In this document: one piece after another, positions 22,444-29,701 of the stretch | Layout of the letters: each line of letters begins with the position of its first letter | How positions within the stretch are numbered: position 1 is the first letter of the stretch | Assembly (NCBI GenBank): GCA_001823575.1 | Contig: MHUW01000013.1 | Span: 1 to 35,052 of the forward strand | Direction of reading: 5' to 3' | DNA length: 35,052 nucleotides | Source of the DNA: Candidatus Yonathbacteria bacterium RIFCSPLOWO2_01_FULL_47_33b | GTDB lineage: Bacteria > Patescibacteriota > Minisyncoccia > Phycocordibacterales > UBA1550 | Notes under the pieces: model-generated | Told to the model about the DNA's origin: nothing | The model's database searches: none | Seen by the model: the letters and a program-made list of their open reading frames with translations, nothing else | Program-made: the position numbers and the translations under genes

Positions 22444-23685
22444 ATGGAACAGAAACGTACATTTAGTAGAAATTCGAGTGCTGGTCGTCCACCGCTTAGC
22501 GGTCGTCGTACCCCTGCGCGCGGCGGTACTTTCGGCGGATCACGCCGCTCCCCTGCTCGTGGCGCTCGCAAAGGGCAACACATCGATATTTCTCGATTTA
22601 TCAATAAGACCGTCATTACCGAAGAGGCAGTGGTTTTTGTGCCTGAACATTTGTTCAAGGACTTTAATATTGACGCACGCTTGAAAGCGAACATTCTTAC
22701 GAAAGGATACAATGAGCCAACGCCGATTCAGGATCGCGTTATCCCGCACATTCTCCATGGTCAGGACGTAGTAGGTATTGCAAACACCGGTACTGGCAAG
22801 ACCGCGGCATTTCTTGTACCGCTTATCAATAAAGTTCTCGCAAATCCAAACAAGGAAAAGGTTCTTGTCCTTGCACCAACACGTGAACTCGCTCAGCAGA
22901 TTGAAGCAGAGCTCAAGGAGTTTGTAAAAGGCCTCAAGATTTTTTCAGTATGTTGTGTTGGTGGTGCGCCTATTGGTCGCCAGATCAACGATCTTCGTTA
23001 TCACAACAACTTTGTTATTGGTACCCCTGGTCGTATCAAGGATCTCATCGAGCGCAAGTGCCTTGATCTCTCAGGGTTCAAGTCGGTAGTACTCGACGAG
23101 GCAGACCGCATGCTCGATATGGGATTCATTAATGATATGAAATTCCTCATGAGCCTCATGTCAAAGGAGGACCGCCACACGCTATTCTTCTCGGCAACGC
23201 TCTCGAAAGAGATTGAAGCGCTCATCAAGGACTTCCTTAAGGACCCGGTTATGGTCTCGGTAAAGACACAGGACACGTCAAAGAACGTTGAGCAGGACGT
23301 GGTGCACATCAAGGCGGGGGAGGACAAGATTGAGGTTCTTCATAATCTTTTGATTCAGCCAGAATTCAAGAAAGTATTGATTTTCGGCCGTACAAAACAT
23401 GGTGTAGAGAAACTTTCTCATTCCCTCGTACAACGCGGATTCAAAGCGCAGTCAATTCACGGCGACAAGAACCAGGGACAGCGTCAGCGCGCCCTCGACC
23501 TCTTCAAGAAAGATGTTGCACAGGTGCTCGTCGCAACGGATGTTGCTGCCCGCGGACTCGACATTGCCGGCGTATCTCATGTTATCAACTTTGATATCCC
23601 TGAGACCTACGACGACTACGTACACCGCATTGGCCGTACTGGTCGCGCCGGCAAGAGCGGCAAGGCGTTGACGTTTATTGGGTAG
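22444..23685 (+). CDS. DEAD-box RNA helicase
   Basis: 413 aa. An Arg/Gly/Ser-rich tail occupies the first ~45 residues (GRRTPARGGTFGGSRRSPAR), then the Q motif (GYNEPTPIQ), Walker A ANTGTGKTAAF, DEAD in VLDEADRMLDMGF, SAT in FFSATLS, and the C-terminal RecA domain with ATDVAARGLD and HRIGRTGRAG. It unwinds structured RNA. The RGG-like tail is N-terminal rather than C-terminal as in most bacterial homologues, and the protein stops directly after the second domain. Confidence 0.95.
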   Translation: MEQKRTFSRNSSAGRPPLSGRRTPARGGTFGGSRRSPARGARKGQHIDISRFINKTVITEEAVVFVPEHLFKDFNIDARLKANILTKGYNEPTPIQDRVIPHILHGQDVVGIANTGTGKTAAFLVPLINKVLANPNKEKVLVLAPTRELAQQIEAELKEFVKGLKIFSVCCVGGAPIGRQINDLRYHNNFVIGTPGRIKDLIERKCLDLSGFKSVVLDEADRMLDMGFINDMKFLMSLMSKEDRHTLFFSATLSKEIEALIKDFLKDPVMVSVKTQDTSKNVEQDVVHIKAGEDKIEVLHNLLIQPEFKKVLIFGRTKHGVEKLSHSLVQRGFKAQSIHGDKNQGQRQRALDLFKKDVAQVLVATDVAARGLDIAGVSHVINFDIPETYDDYVHRIGRTGRAGKSGKALTFIG

Positions 23686-23694
23686 GTATTTCAC

Positions 23695-23728
23695 AAAAAA
23701 ACGCACGGACTAGTCCGTGCGTTTTTTT
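23695..23728. terminator. Terminator after the helicase
   Basis: Perfect 22-nt palindrome made of ACGCACGGACT and its complement, flanked by A and T runs; works on both strands. Confidence 0.92.
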
Positions 23729-23770
23729 GTTTGTTACTGCGACTGACTTTTTTCAATGAAAAACTAGTGC

Positions 23771-23798
23771 TTGACACTGTGCGCACAGTGTATATACT
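23771..23798 (+). promoter_or_regulatory. Promoter and operator of the toxin-antitoxin pair
   Basis: TTGACA (23771-23776), 16 nt, TATACT (23793-23798). A perfect 18-nt palindrome, ACACTGTGCGCACAGTGT (23774-23791), fills the spacer and overlaps the -35: an obvious site for the ribbon-helix-helix antitoxin to repress its own promoter. ATG follows nine bases after the -10. Confidence 0.8.
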
Positions 23799-23807
23799 GA
23801 ATATATT

Positions 23808-24071
23808 ATGAATACAACCGTCAATGTGCGACTTGAAAAGAAGATAAAGGCAGAGGCAAGCAAGACTCTTTCGGGGCTTGGACTGGATATGTCTACGGCA
23901 GTCAAAATGTTTCTTTATCAGGTGGTTGCCGAGCAAGGCATCCCTTTTGTTCCTACAAAAAATCCAGCTGCCATACGAGCGCGCTGGGACGCACAGGTGG
24001 CAGAGGCGCTCAAAGGTCCTGGATATAAAACTGCAGCTGAACTTCATCGAGCACTCGCTAAAATAAAATAA
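23808..24071 (+). CDS. RelB/DinJ-family antitoxin
   Basis: 87 aa. An N-terminal ribbon-helix-helix (TTVNVRLEKKIKAEASKTLSGLGLDMSTAVKMFL) is followed by QVVAEQGIPFVP, the classic RelB/DinJ pattern. It would bind DNA as a dimer and neutralise a YafQ/RelE-type toxin. The toxin gene begins two bases after its stop but appears broken, so this antitoxin may no longer have an active local partner. Confidence 0.92.
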   Translation: MNTTVNVRLEKKIKAEASKTLSGLGLDMSTAVKMFLYQVVAEQGIPFVPTKNPAAIRARWDAQVAEALKGPGYKTAAELHRALAKIK

Positions 24072-24073
24072 CA

Positions 24074-24380
24074 ATGTATCTCATCCAGCCCACAAAAGAC
24101 TACGAGAGGTCTTATATGAAATTGCTGAGATCTGGGACAAAGAAAAAAGTTTTTGATGATATTGCGCTTGTCCTCGACGTACTTGTTTGCGGAGAACCAC
24201 TGGATGCAAAATATCGCGACCATAAACTTCAAGGAGACTATGCAGGGTATCGGGAATGTCATATACGGGCAGACAAAAAGTTTAGGGCCAAGCCCCGAAT
24301 CAGCTGATTCGCAAATTAGGGAGAAATCATTCGTTCTGGTGCTTATGGACCTAGGGTCGCATGCGTATTTGTTTGAGTGA
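24074..24380 (+). pseudogene. YafQ-like mRNA-interferase toxin, disrupted
   Basis: The first 67 or so residues fit YafQ (LDVLVCGEPLDAKYRDHKL, GDYAGYRECHIRAD). The frame then hits a TGA at 24305-24307 inside CGAATCAGCTGATTCG. The expected YafQ ending, SFVLVLMDLGSHAYLFE, is still present in another frame up to 24380. The 52 nt between the two parts replace what should be about 27 nt. They carry GGGCCAAGCC and the palindrome also found in the ftsE-ftsX insert. The C-terminal catalytic part is therefore lost. Confidence 0.8.
24285..24311. repeat. Palindromic repeat inside the broken toxin gene
   Basis: GGGCCAAGCC (24285-24294) and CGAATCAGCTGATTCG (24296-24311); both motifs recur at 6931-6983. 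Confidence 0.7.
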
Positions 24381-24407
24381 TTGCCATAATGACTCACTAG
24401 TTTCTTT

Positions 24408-24438
24408 AAAAAAGGATAGCCACGTGCTATCCTTTTTT
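24408..24438. terminator. Bidirectional terminator before the SGNH hydrolase
   Basis: AAAAAAGGATAGC, CACGT loop, GCTATCC, TTTTTT. It ends two bases before ATG 24441. TATCCT (24428-24433) in its right arm could serve as a -10 for a leaderless transcript. Confidence 0.85.
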
Positions 24439-24440
24439 AT

Positions 24441-25058
24441 ATGTCCACACGACAGGTCGCTTTTTTGGGATTTGCAATTTTGATATTGGCGCCTATTTTG
24501 TATTTGGTGTTTCGCGGTGACCGTATTACCAACTATCCACCAAAGAATCAAACCATTGTTGCGTTTGGTGATAGTTTGGTCGAGGGCGTTGGTTCGACAG
24601 CAGGAAATGATTTTGTGTCGGTCGTGGAGCGTACGCTAGGGGTGAGTATTGCCAACAAAGGAAAAAGCGGGGATACCACGGCGAACGGAATTGCGCGGGT
24701 AGATGAAGTCCTCGCCGAAGACCCGGGGATTGTCATCGTGCTTCTGGGTGGGAACGACGCACTTCGTCGTATATCGAAACAAGAGACCTTTGCAAACCTT
24801 GGTACTATCATTGAGCGGTTTCAGTCTGCAGGTGCTGTGGTAGTGCTCCTGGGTGTGCGTGGGGGTATCCTTGGTGATGGGTATGCGAATGAATTTGAAG
24901 CACTTGCGGAAACATACCACATGCCGTACGTTTCAAATGTTTTGGAGGGGCTCATCACGAATCCAAAGCTTATGTCTGACGGCATTCACCCCAACGATCA
25001 AGGGTATGCTATCGTTGCCGAGCGTGTCATCGAGATACTCCAAGAAGTATTGCGTTAG
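24441..25058 (+). CDS. SGNH/GDSL-family hydrolase (TesA-like esterase)
   Basis: 205 aa. An N-terminal membrane anchor (VAFLGFAILILAPILYLVF) is followed by an SGNH domain: IVAFGDSLVEG with the Ser near 45, the Gly in ANKGKSGDTT, LLGGNDALR and the C-terminal DGIHPNDQGY with the Asp-His pair. It would act outside the membrane on esters such as lysophospholipids or acylated glycans. The start lies directly after a terminator. Confidence 0.92.
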   Translation: MSTRQVAFLGFAILILAPILYLVFRGDRITNYPPKNQTIVAFGDSLVEGVGSTAGNDFVSVVERTLGVSIANKGKSGDTTANGIARVDEVLAEDPGIVIVLLGGNDALRRISKQETFANLGTIIERFQSAGAVVVLLGVRGGILGDGYANEFEALAETYHMPYVSNVLEGLITNPKLMSDGIHPNDQGYAIVAERVIEILQEVLR

Positions 25059-25088
25059 AACCTGCCTAGAAGTTATACACAGTTTCTG

Positions 25089-25117
25089 TTCCCAAGGAGG
25101 TTGCACCAGAGTATACT
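25089..25117 (+). promoter_or_regulatory. Promoter of the DUF378 gene
   Basis: TATACT (25112-25117) in GTATACTATAGGG with a weak TTCCCA 17 nt upstream. The same TATACTATAGGG string forms the -10 region at 29663. Confidence 0.5.
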
Positions 25118-25179
25118 ATAGGGAGCAGGGTGAACTCACTCTGCAAAGGTCGTGAGTAGAGAGAAAGCATCGCATTTAT

Positions 25180-25395
25180 ATGAAAGCATTACACGTGCTC
25201 GCGTTTGTACTTCTCGTTGTTGGCGGTTTGAACTGGGGCCTTATGGCATTTGGTTACAATCTCGTCAGCATGCTTGTCGGCGCATGGCCGGCGGTAGAGA
25301 AGATTGTGTATGTCCTCGTGGGACTTTCAGCCGTATATTTTGCCGTCACACACAAAAGCGACTGCAAGATGTGCTCGCCAGGAATGACCGCATAG
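25180..25395 (+). CDS. DUF378 small membrane protein
   Basis: 71 aa, two membrane helices (LAFVLLVVGGLNWGLMAF and VEKIVYVLVGLSAVYFAV) with the GGLNWGL signature of DUF378. Ends with two cysteines (DCKMCSP). Function unknown. Confidence 0.88.
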   Translation: MKALHVLAFVLLVVGGLNWGLMAFGYNLVSMLVGAWPAVEKIVYVLVGLSAVYFAVTHKSDCKMCSPGMTA

Positions 25396-25406
25396 TTGCG
25401 TTTTGT

Positions 25407-25440
25407 GAAAAATGCCGCGCTTTACTACACGGCATTTTTC
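25407..25440. terminator. Terminator after the DUF378 gene
   Basis: GAAAAATGCCG, 12-nt loop, CGGCATTTTTC. Confidence 0.8.
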
Positions 25441-25453
25441 TGTGAAATAATTC

Positions 25454-26464
25454 ATGAAATATTTTTTTGCCACATTCCTCTTATTTTTTTCTCTTGCCTG
25501 TTCAGTGTGGGCAGCAACGGATACCCCCGTTCAAAATGCAGGTTTCGCACCTGCAAATATTTGGTATTCGGTTGACCACTTTTTTGCGGGAGACAATATT
25601 CGTATCTACACGGTTATCTTTAACGGAAGCCTCTACGACCTTGTGGGTACGGTCGAGTTTTTTGATAACGGAATCCTTATTGGGAAAACTGATTTTTCTG
25701 TTTCGAAGGGCGGACATGTGCGTGATGTATCAGTCCCATGGAAGGCAACCGAAGGCAAGCACTTGATTACGGCGCAAACAACCGCTGTCTCTATGATTAA
25801 GGACGGCAAAAAGGTTCCCGTGATGCTTGAGAATGTTGATGCCGGGAAAAGCGAGCGACTGGTCGACCTTGATACTGATGGTGATGATATCGGCAACAGT
25901 AAAGACATTGATGATGACAATGACGGCATCTCTGATGTTGACGAGGTGCGCAAAGGGACTGACCCGTTGAAGAAAGATACTGATGGTAATGGTGTTTCTG
26001 ATAAAGAGGAAATAGAACTTGCAGAAAAACGCGCCGCTCTAGAAAAAAGCGCAACAACGACACCACTCTCACCAAAAGGAAGTATCGCGGGCACTCTTGA
26101 AACCGTAGAGGGTGCAATTCCTGCGCCAGTAAAAGCAGGGGCCGTTTTAGGGGCAAATATTGTTGAGGATTTTCGTGTTGGAGAAGGGTATCAGTTTCGC
26201 CTCGCAAAAGAGGAAAAAGCGCGCGAGATAGTTTCTCTTAAGGCACAGCAGGCAGCGAGTGCCACAAGTACCAGCAAGCAAAGCATCGCAGGGGCTACCG
26301 ATAGGATGCTCAACGTGGCAGAGAAGCCATTTGCGTATGTACTTTTTGCCATCTTTGCGGTACTGCAATATGCATTTGAATGGCAGATTGTCTTTTATGG
26401 AATTATCTTATACACCTTGTACCGCTTGCTTAAATGGGGAATTAGGCGTGCGCGTGACCGGTAG
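25454..26464 (+). CDS. Exported membrane-anchored protein with thrombospondin type 3 repeats
   Basis: 336 aa. Signal peptide (FFATFLLFFSLACSVWA, cleavage after A-x-A near 20), a ~110-residue Ig-like/CARDB-type beta domain (YTVIFNGSLYDLVGTVEFFDNG), then calcium-binding Asp repeats (DLDTDGDDIGNSKDIDDDND, DTDGNGVSDKEE) near 136-184, a helical linker and a C-terminal membrane helix near 305-325 with a positive tail (RRARDR). Probably displayed on the cell surface. Confidence 0.85.
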   Translation: MKYFFATFLLFFSLACSVWAATDTPVQNAGFAPANIWYSVDHFFAGDNIRIYTVIFNGSLYDLVGTVEFFDNGILIGKTDFSVSKGGHVRDVSVPWKATEGKHLITAQTTAVSMIKDGKKVPVMLENVDAGKSERLVDLDTDGDDIGNSKDIDDDNDGISDVDEVRKGTDPLKKDTDGNGVSDKEEIELAEKRAALEKSATTTPLSPKGSIAGTLETVEGAIPAPVKAGAVLGANIVEDFRVGEGYQFRLAKEEKAREIVSLKAQQAASATSTSKQSIAGATDRMLNVAEKPFAYVLFAIFAVLQYAFEWQIVFYGIILYTLYRLLKWGIRRARDR

Positions 26465-26465
26465 G

Positions 26466-26612
26466 GCTTGCCCTCACACCTATTTTTGCATTGTTGGGCC
26501 GTGTTTTTACCCATTTATTCAGCAGAAGTAATACCTCTTCGGGATAACCTGATTTCTTCGGCGGTATTTGCAACAAAAAAAACATCATGCGAAAATAGGT
26601 GTGGGGGCTTGC
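26466..26612. repeat. Inverted-repeat element, copy A (CCCCCACACCTA family)
   Basis: GCTTGCCCTCACACCTATTT (from 26466) and its inverted counterpart AATAGGTGTGGGGGCTTGC (26594-26612) bound ~100 nt without a gene. The same arms recur at 34772-34889. The right arm supplies the -35 of the lipoprotein promoter. Confidence 0.65.
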
Positions 26613-26637
26613 TATTTTTACATTTTTCTGCTATAAT
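26609..26637 (+). promoter_or_regulatory. Promoter of the CsgG-like lipoprotein gene
   Basis: TTGCTA (26609-26614), 17 nt, TATAAT (26632-26637). The -35 begins inside the repeat arm. Confidence 0.65.
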
Positions 26638-26702
26638 TACAGGTAGAAGTAAGGGTGGCGAAAGCCATTTTTTTTGTTAACTAACCCAATAGGGGGTGGA
26701 AC

Positions 26703-27542
26703 ATGAAGTACGTTAAAAACTTGGTGATTTTTCTTACGGCAGCGATGACAATGTTTCTTTCTGGCTGCGAAGGCGGCATGAGTAATATCAAGATCGGCGG
26801 TGGTGATGCAGGGCCTATTTCTGGTTCCGCAGCCTCAACGGGCGATGGGAACAAGACGGCCAGCAAGGGCTCGAATGAACTCAAGCGGTGCGACCGCAAC
26901 TATGGCCGCATTGCTATCGAGGAGAGTCAGGTTGATCCACAAATGATGATGATGATCTCTCGTTCGGGAATCTCGTCGTTCAATCCGAAGCCACTCGCGC
27001 AGCATGCAATTTTGCAATCCGGCTGCTTTACGGTTGTTGACCGTGGTGCTGGGTTTGCAATGGGTGAGCATGAGCGCAAGATTGCCGGCGAAACGGGAGC
27101 TTCAACTGCTCGTCGTACCTCGATTGCGCGTTGGGCACTTCGTATTGAAATACCGCAACCAACAACGCAAACAGGTGCTGGTGTTGCAGGGCTTGCCAGT
27201 TTCATCCCTGGCCTCGGCGGTTTCGCAGGCGGTATTGCGGCAGTTGCTGGATCGATCCAGTTCTCCGAAGCGCAGGTGTTGTTGACGGTTGTTGACTTGC
27301 GTACGAGCGAAGTAGTTGCTTCGGTGACGGGTACCGGCAAGAGTACAGACTTTGGGGTAGGCGGGGCATTGCTCTCCGGCATTTCGGCGGGCGGTGGCTA
27401 TTCAAGCAAGTCTCCTGAAGTGAAAGTGATTGCGGCCGGGTTTGTGGATGCCATCAACCAGCTCGTGCCTCTTATGGGTACCGTGGAAGGCGCAACGGCT
27501 GCTCCCCAGTCTGAGGCCAAGAAAGTCGTCAAGAAGAAATAG
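26703..27542 (+). CDS. CsgG-like lipoprotein
   Basis: 279 aa. Lipoprotein signal FLTAAMTMFLSGCEGG (lipobox LSGC, Cys at about 22), a Gly/Ser linker, then a CsgG-type domain: LAQHAILQSGCFTVVDRGAGF and later QVLLTVVDLRTSEVVASVTGTGKS with a Gly-rich GVGGALLSGISAGGGY. CsgG forms the curli secretion pore in the outer membrane of diderms. CPR cells are thought to lack a classical outer membrane, so the gene may be transferred or used differently. GGGGGTGGAAC precedes the start. Confidence 0.75.
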   Translation: MKYVKNLVIFLTAAMTMFLSGCEGGMSNIKIGGGDAGPISGSAASTGDGNKTASKGSNELKRCDRNYGRIAIEESQVDPQMMMMISRSGISSFNPKPLAQHAILQSGCFTVVDRGAGFAMGEHERKIAGETGASTARRTSIARWALRIEIPQPTTQTGAGVAGLASFIPGLGGFAGGIAAVAGSIQFSEAQVLLTVVDLRTSEVVASVTGTGKSTDFGVGGALLSGISAGGGYSSKSPEVKVIAAGFVDAINQLVPLMGTVEGATAAPQSEAKKVVKKK

Positions 27543-27560
27543 GCTTCCTTGTGAAGCAAA

Positions 27561-27592
27561 ACACCTACCAGGTTTTTGGTAGGTGTTTTTTT
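27561..27592 (+). terminator. Terminator after the lipoprotein gene
   Basis: ACACCTACCA, GGTTTT loop, TGGTAGGTGT, TTTTTT. Confidence 0.92.
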
Positions 27593-27596
27593 GTTG

Positions 27597-28784
27597 CTAT
27601 TTTGTGTCCTTAATCGTGAGGGCGTAAGGGAGTGCCGTGAGCATAATGATACCGAGAACGAGGAAGAGGTAGCGATAGTCGACAAGCGAGAGCACGATTG
27701 AACCGAGCAGGGGTCCGATGATATAGGCACTGGTGCGCATCGTGCGCATAAAAGTGACGAGATGAATGTCTCCTGGCCCAATTTTTTTGTAAAAATAACT
27801 CTCCGTCATGACCTCCACGGCGCTTGCCCCCGTGCGGGTAAGAAAGAGTGCGACCGCCCAAACGAGGACACTTGAGGTGGTAATCCAAGAAAGTCCCGCC
27901 GTGGTAACGGCGGTCAAGAGGAACCCCGCGGTCAAAATTTCTTTTTCACCAAGTTTTGCATCAGCAACCTTGCCAAGACCAACTTCAAAAAGAATGAATG
28001 GCACAAGCATGACCGGGGTGATGATACTCAAAATATCGTTCATCGAGATGCCCATATGTTTGTTGAGATATATGGGTGTGTAAATGACCATCCATGCATA
28101 GAAAAACGCGAGCAGGAAATGCATAAAGATAATCGAGTGAAGATCGTGACTCCCGGTGACCGTGCGGAACGTATCCCTGAATGCGGGCACATGGTAAACA
28201 GGGTCGGGGTGGTTTCTAAAGTTTTTTGCAACCACAAAAAATCCAAGCGCCATAAATGCGGCTGCGGCGAGGTATACCCTCCAAAAGTCGTGGTCGGTGA
28301 GCATGAGGCCCGCCACAAACGGTGCAACCGCGATTGCTACATTGATGACGGTCATAAAGACGCCACGGATACCTCCCGTCTTGCTGTCTTCGGAGAATGA
28401 TTCCACAAAGCTATCGAGGTTGAGAAAAATAATGTTGGTGAGAACTTGATGCAAAACAAACAAGGGAACCACAAGAAGTGGTGACGCCACAAATGCGCCC
28501 GAGCAAATAGCAAGACCGGTAAGTACGGCAACCTCAAGCCCCATCGTGGTGAGGGTGGCGCGGTAGTTGCCCACGCGACGCAAGAAGCGAGGGAAAAGGA
28601 ATGTGGTGATTGCCGTAAAGACCGCCGCAACAGAAAAGATGAGGCCCACCAGGTGCTCAGTAGGGAGAAACTGAACGATGAATGACGACTCGATATAGAG
28701 GGGGAGTGCGTAGTGGAACGAATATAAAAAGCTCGAGAGGTACACAAGGAGAAACAGGGTTTTTCGGGATAATGGTTTGGGCAT
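27597..28784 (-). CDS. Major facilitator superfamily transporter
   Basis: 395 aa with about 12 membrane helices. The conserved A-motif region between helices 2 and 3 appears as LFPRFLRRVGNYRATLTTMG. Substrate unknown; the layout is that of a drug/sugar-efflux type MFS. A 46-nt near-palindrome lies 75 nt upstream of the start, and an identical-core copy precedes the PaaX-like gene on the same strand, suggesting shared control. Confidence 0.9.
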   Translation of the reverse strand: MPKPLSRKTLFLLVYLSSFLYSFHYALPLYIESSFIVQFLPTEHLVGLIFSVAAVFTAITTFLFPRFLRRVGNYRATLTTMGLEVAVLTGLAICSGAFVASPLLVVPLFVLHQVLTNIIFLNLDSFVESFSEDSKTGGIRGVFMTVINVAIAVAPFVAGLMLTDHDFWRVYLAAAAFMALGFFVVAKNFRNHPDPVYHVPAFRDTFRTVTGSHDLHSIIFMHFLLAFFYAWMVIYTPIYLNKHMGISMNDILSIITPVMLVPFILFEVGLGKVADAKLGEKEILTAGFLLTAVTTAGLSWITTSSVLVWAVALFLTRTGASAVEVMTESYFYKKIGPGDIHLVTFMRTMRTSAYIIGPLLGSIVLSLVDYRYLFLVLGIIMLTALPYALTIKDTK

Positions 28785-28859
28785 AATTGGTATATTGTAG
28801 CACGAAATCCTTACACAAAACTACCGCAGACACTCCATTATTTTTTGCTCATATTGAGC

Positions 28860-28905
28860 AGGTATCTACTTATAGCATACTATAGTACGCTATAAGTAGA
28901 TACCT
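28860..28905. promoter_or_regulatory. 46-nt near-palindrome, copy 1 (upstream of the MFS gene)
   Basis: AGGTATCTACTTATAGC, A, TACTATAGTA, C, then the reverse complement of the first arm: a 17-bp stem with one mismatched pair around a palindromic centre. The core (ATCTACTTATAGCATACTAT and onwards) is shared with 29547-29592. Confidence 0.75.
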
Positions 28906-28972
28906 GGATACTATGTAGGAGGTCTTAGGTGGTGATTAGCCTGATTTTTTAATGTAGTCAGTAAAAATGAAA

Positions 28973-29521
28973 TTACAAACCAAAGTGTTTTTTGATTGGG
29001 TCATCTCCCTCTAGCTCTTTAGCGGTAATTATTCGAATGTGACGGCGTACGCTGAAGCAGTCTGCCGCAAAATCAATTTCTTTTTTGCATGGGTAGGGGG
29101 TAATGAATACTGATTTTTGATACTGCACACACCCTAGTTTTTTAAGGGCTAGATTTATTGCCAGGCGAGCTGTGCGCTTGTCTTCAGGGATATCAAACAT
29201 AACGATTCTCCACAAACCATCCCATTTGGGTTGCTCGGCAATCTTCATTGAAAAAAGATGGTATCGCATAGCACGCACCTTGCCTGTTTCGGTGAGTATG
29301 TATTGTTCCTCGCCCGCAACCACTCTCTTTTTGATAAACTTACTTTCTTCAAGCCTTACCATAGATCTTTTGATTTTCCATTTATCCTTTGTATTTTTTG
29401 GATCAAAATATTTAAAAAGCTGCACCGCGTTCGGAGCAGTAACGGCGATAGTGAGAAACCCAACGACAAGGATCGTTGAAAGCAAAATCTCGCTGACTTC
29501 GTTTTTAGTAAATTTTTTCAT
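28973..29521 (-). CDS. PaaX-like transcriptional regulator (wHTH plus Cas2-like domain)
   Basis: 182 aa. The N-terminal winged-helix part ends with KKRVVAGEEQYILTETGKVRA. The C-terminal ferredoxin-like domain reads KWDGLWRIVMFDIPEDKRTAR ... QKSVFITPYPCKKEIDF, the PaaX/Cas2-like form common in Patescibacteria and often mis-annotated as Cas2. There is no CRISPR array or other cas gene nearby. PaaX proteins are repressors binding inverted repeats. The two flanking palindromes, one 25 nt upstream of its own ATG and one upstream of the MFS gene, fit this role. Confidence 0.82.
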   Translation of the reverse strand: MKKFTKNEVSEILLSTILVVGFLTIAVTAPNAVQLFKYFDPKNTKDKWKIKRSMVRLEESKFIKKRVVAGEEQYILTETGKVRAMRYHLFSMKIAEQPKWDGLWRIVMFDIPEDKRTARLAINLALKKLGCVQYQKSVFITPYPCKKEIDFAADCFSVRRHIRIITAKELEGDDPIKKHFGL

Positions 29522-29546
29522 GTTGGTTGTTTGCGGGTAATTTAAT

Positions 29547-29592
29547 TACTATCTACTTATAGCATACTATAGTACTGTATAAGTAGATAGTA
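29547..29592. promoter_or_regulatory. 46-nt near-palindrome, copy 2 (upstream of the PaaX-like gene)
   Basis: TACTATCTACTTATA, GCA, TACTATAGTA, CTG, then the complement of the first 15 bases. It shares the core of copy 1 but has different outermost bases that still pair, a compensatory change that argues for a selected symmetrical site. Confidence 0.75.
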
Positions 29593-29637
29593 GGGGAATG
29601 AAAAAGTTGGGATTTTGCGATTAGTGAGCACAAGGGC

Positions 29638-29668
29638 TTGACGCGAGACTCGGGGGGGGGGCTATACT
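29638..29668 (+). promoter_or_regulatory. Promoter of the second DGR-type gene, with a 10-G tract in the spacer
   Basis: TTGACG (29638-29643) and TATACT (29663-29668) are 19 nt apart. Ten of those bases are a G run (29652-29661). Spacer length, and so promoter strength, would follow tract length; eight G would give the optimal 17 nt. Confidence 0.7.
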
Positions 29669-29701
29669 ATAGGGATTAGTAATACGTAGCCACCAAATAT
29701 T

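Noticed and set aside
23808-24380. Working RelB-YafQ toxin-antitoxin module
   Set aside because: The toxin is interrupted by a palindrome with an in-frame stop and its catalytic C-terminus is in another frame.
28973-29521. Cas2 of a CRISPR-Cas system
   Set aside because: The protein has an N-terminal winged helix and PaaX-type layout; no cas1 or other cas gene and no repeat-spacer array occurs in the window. The two palindromes are not an array.
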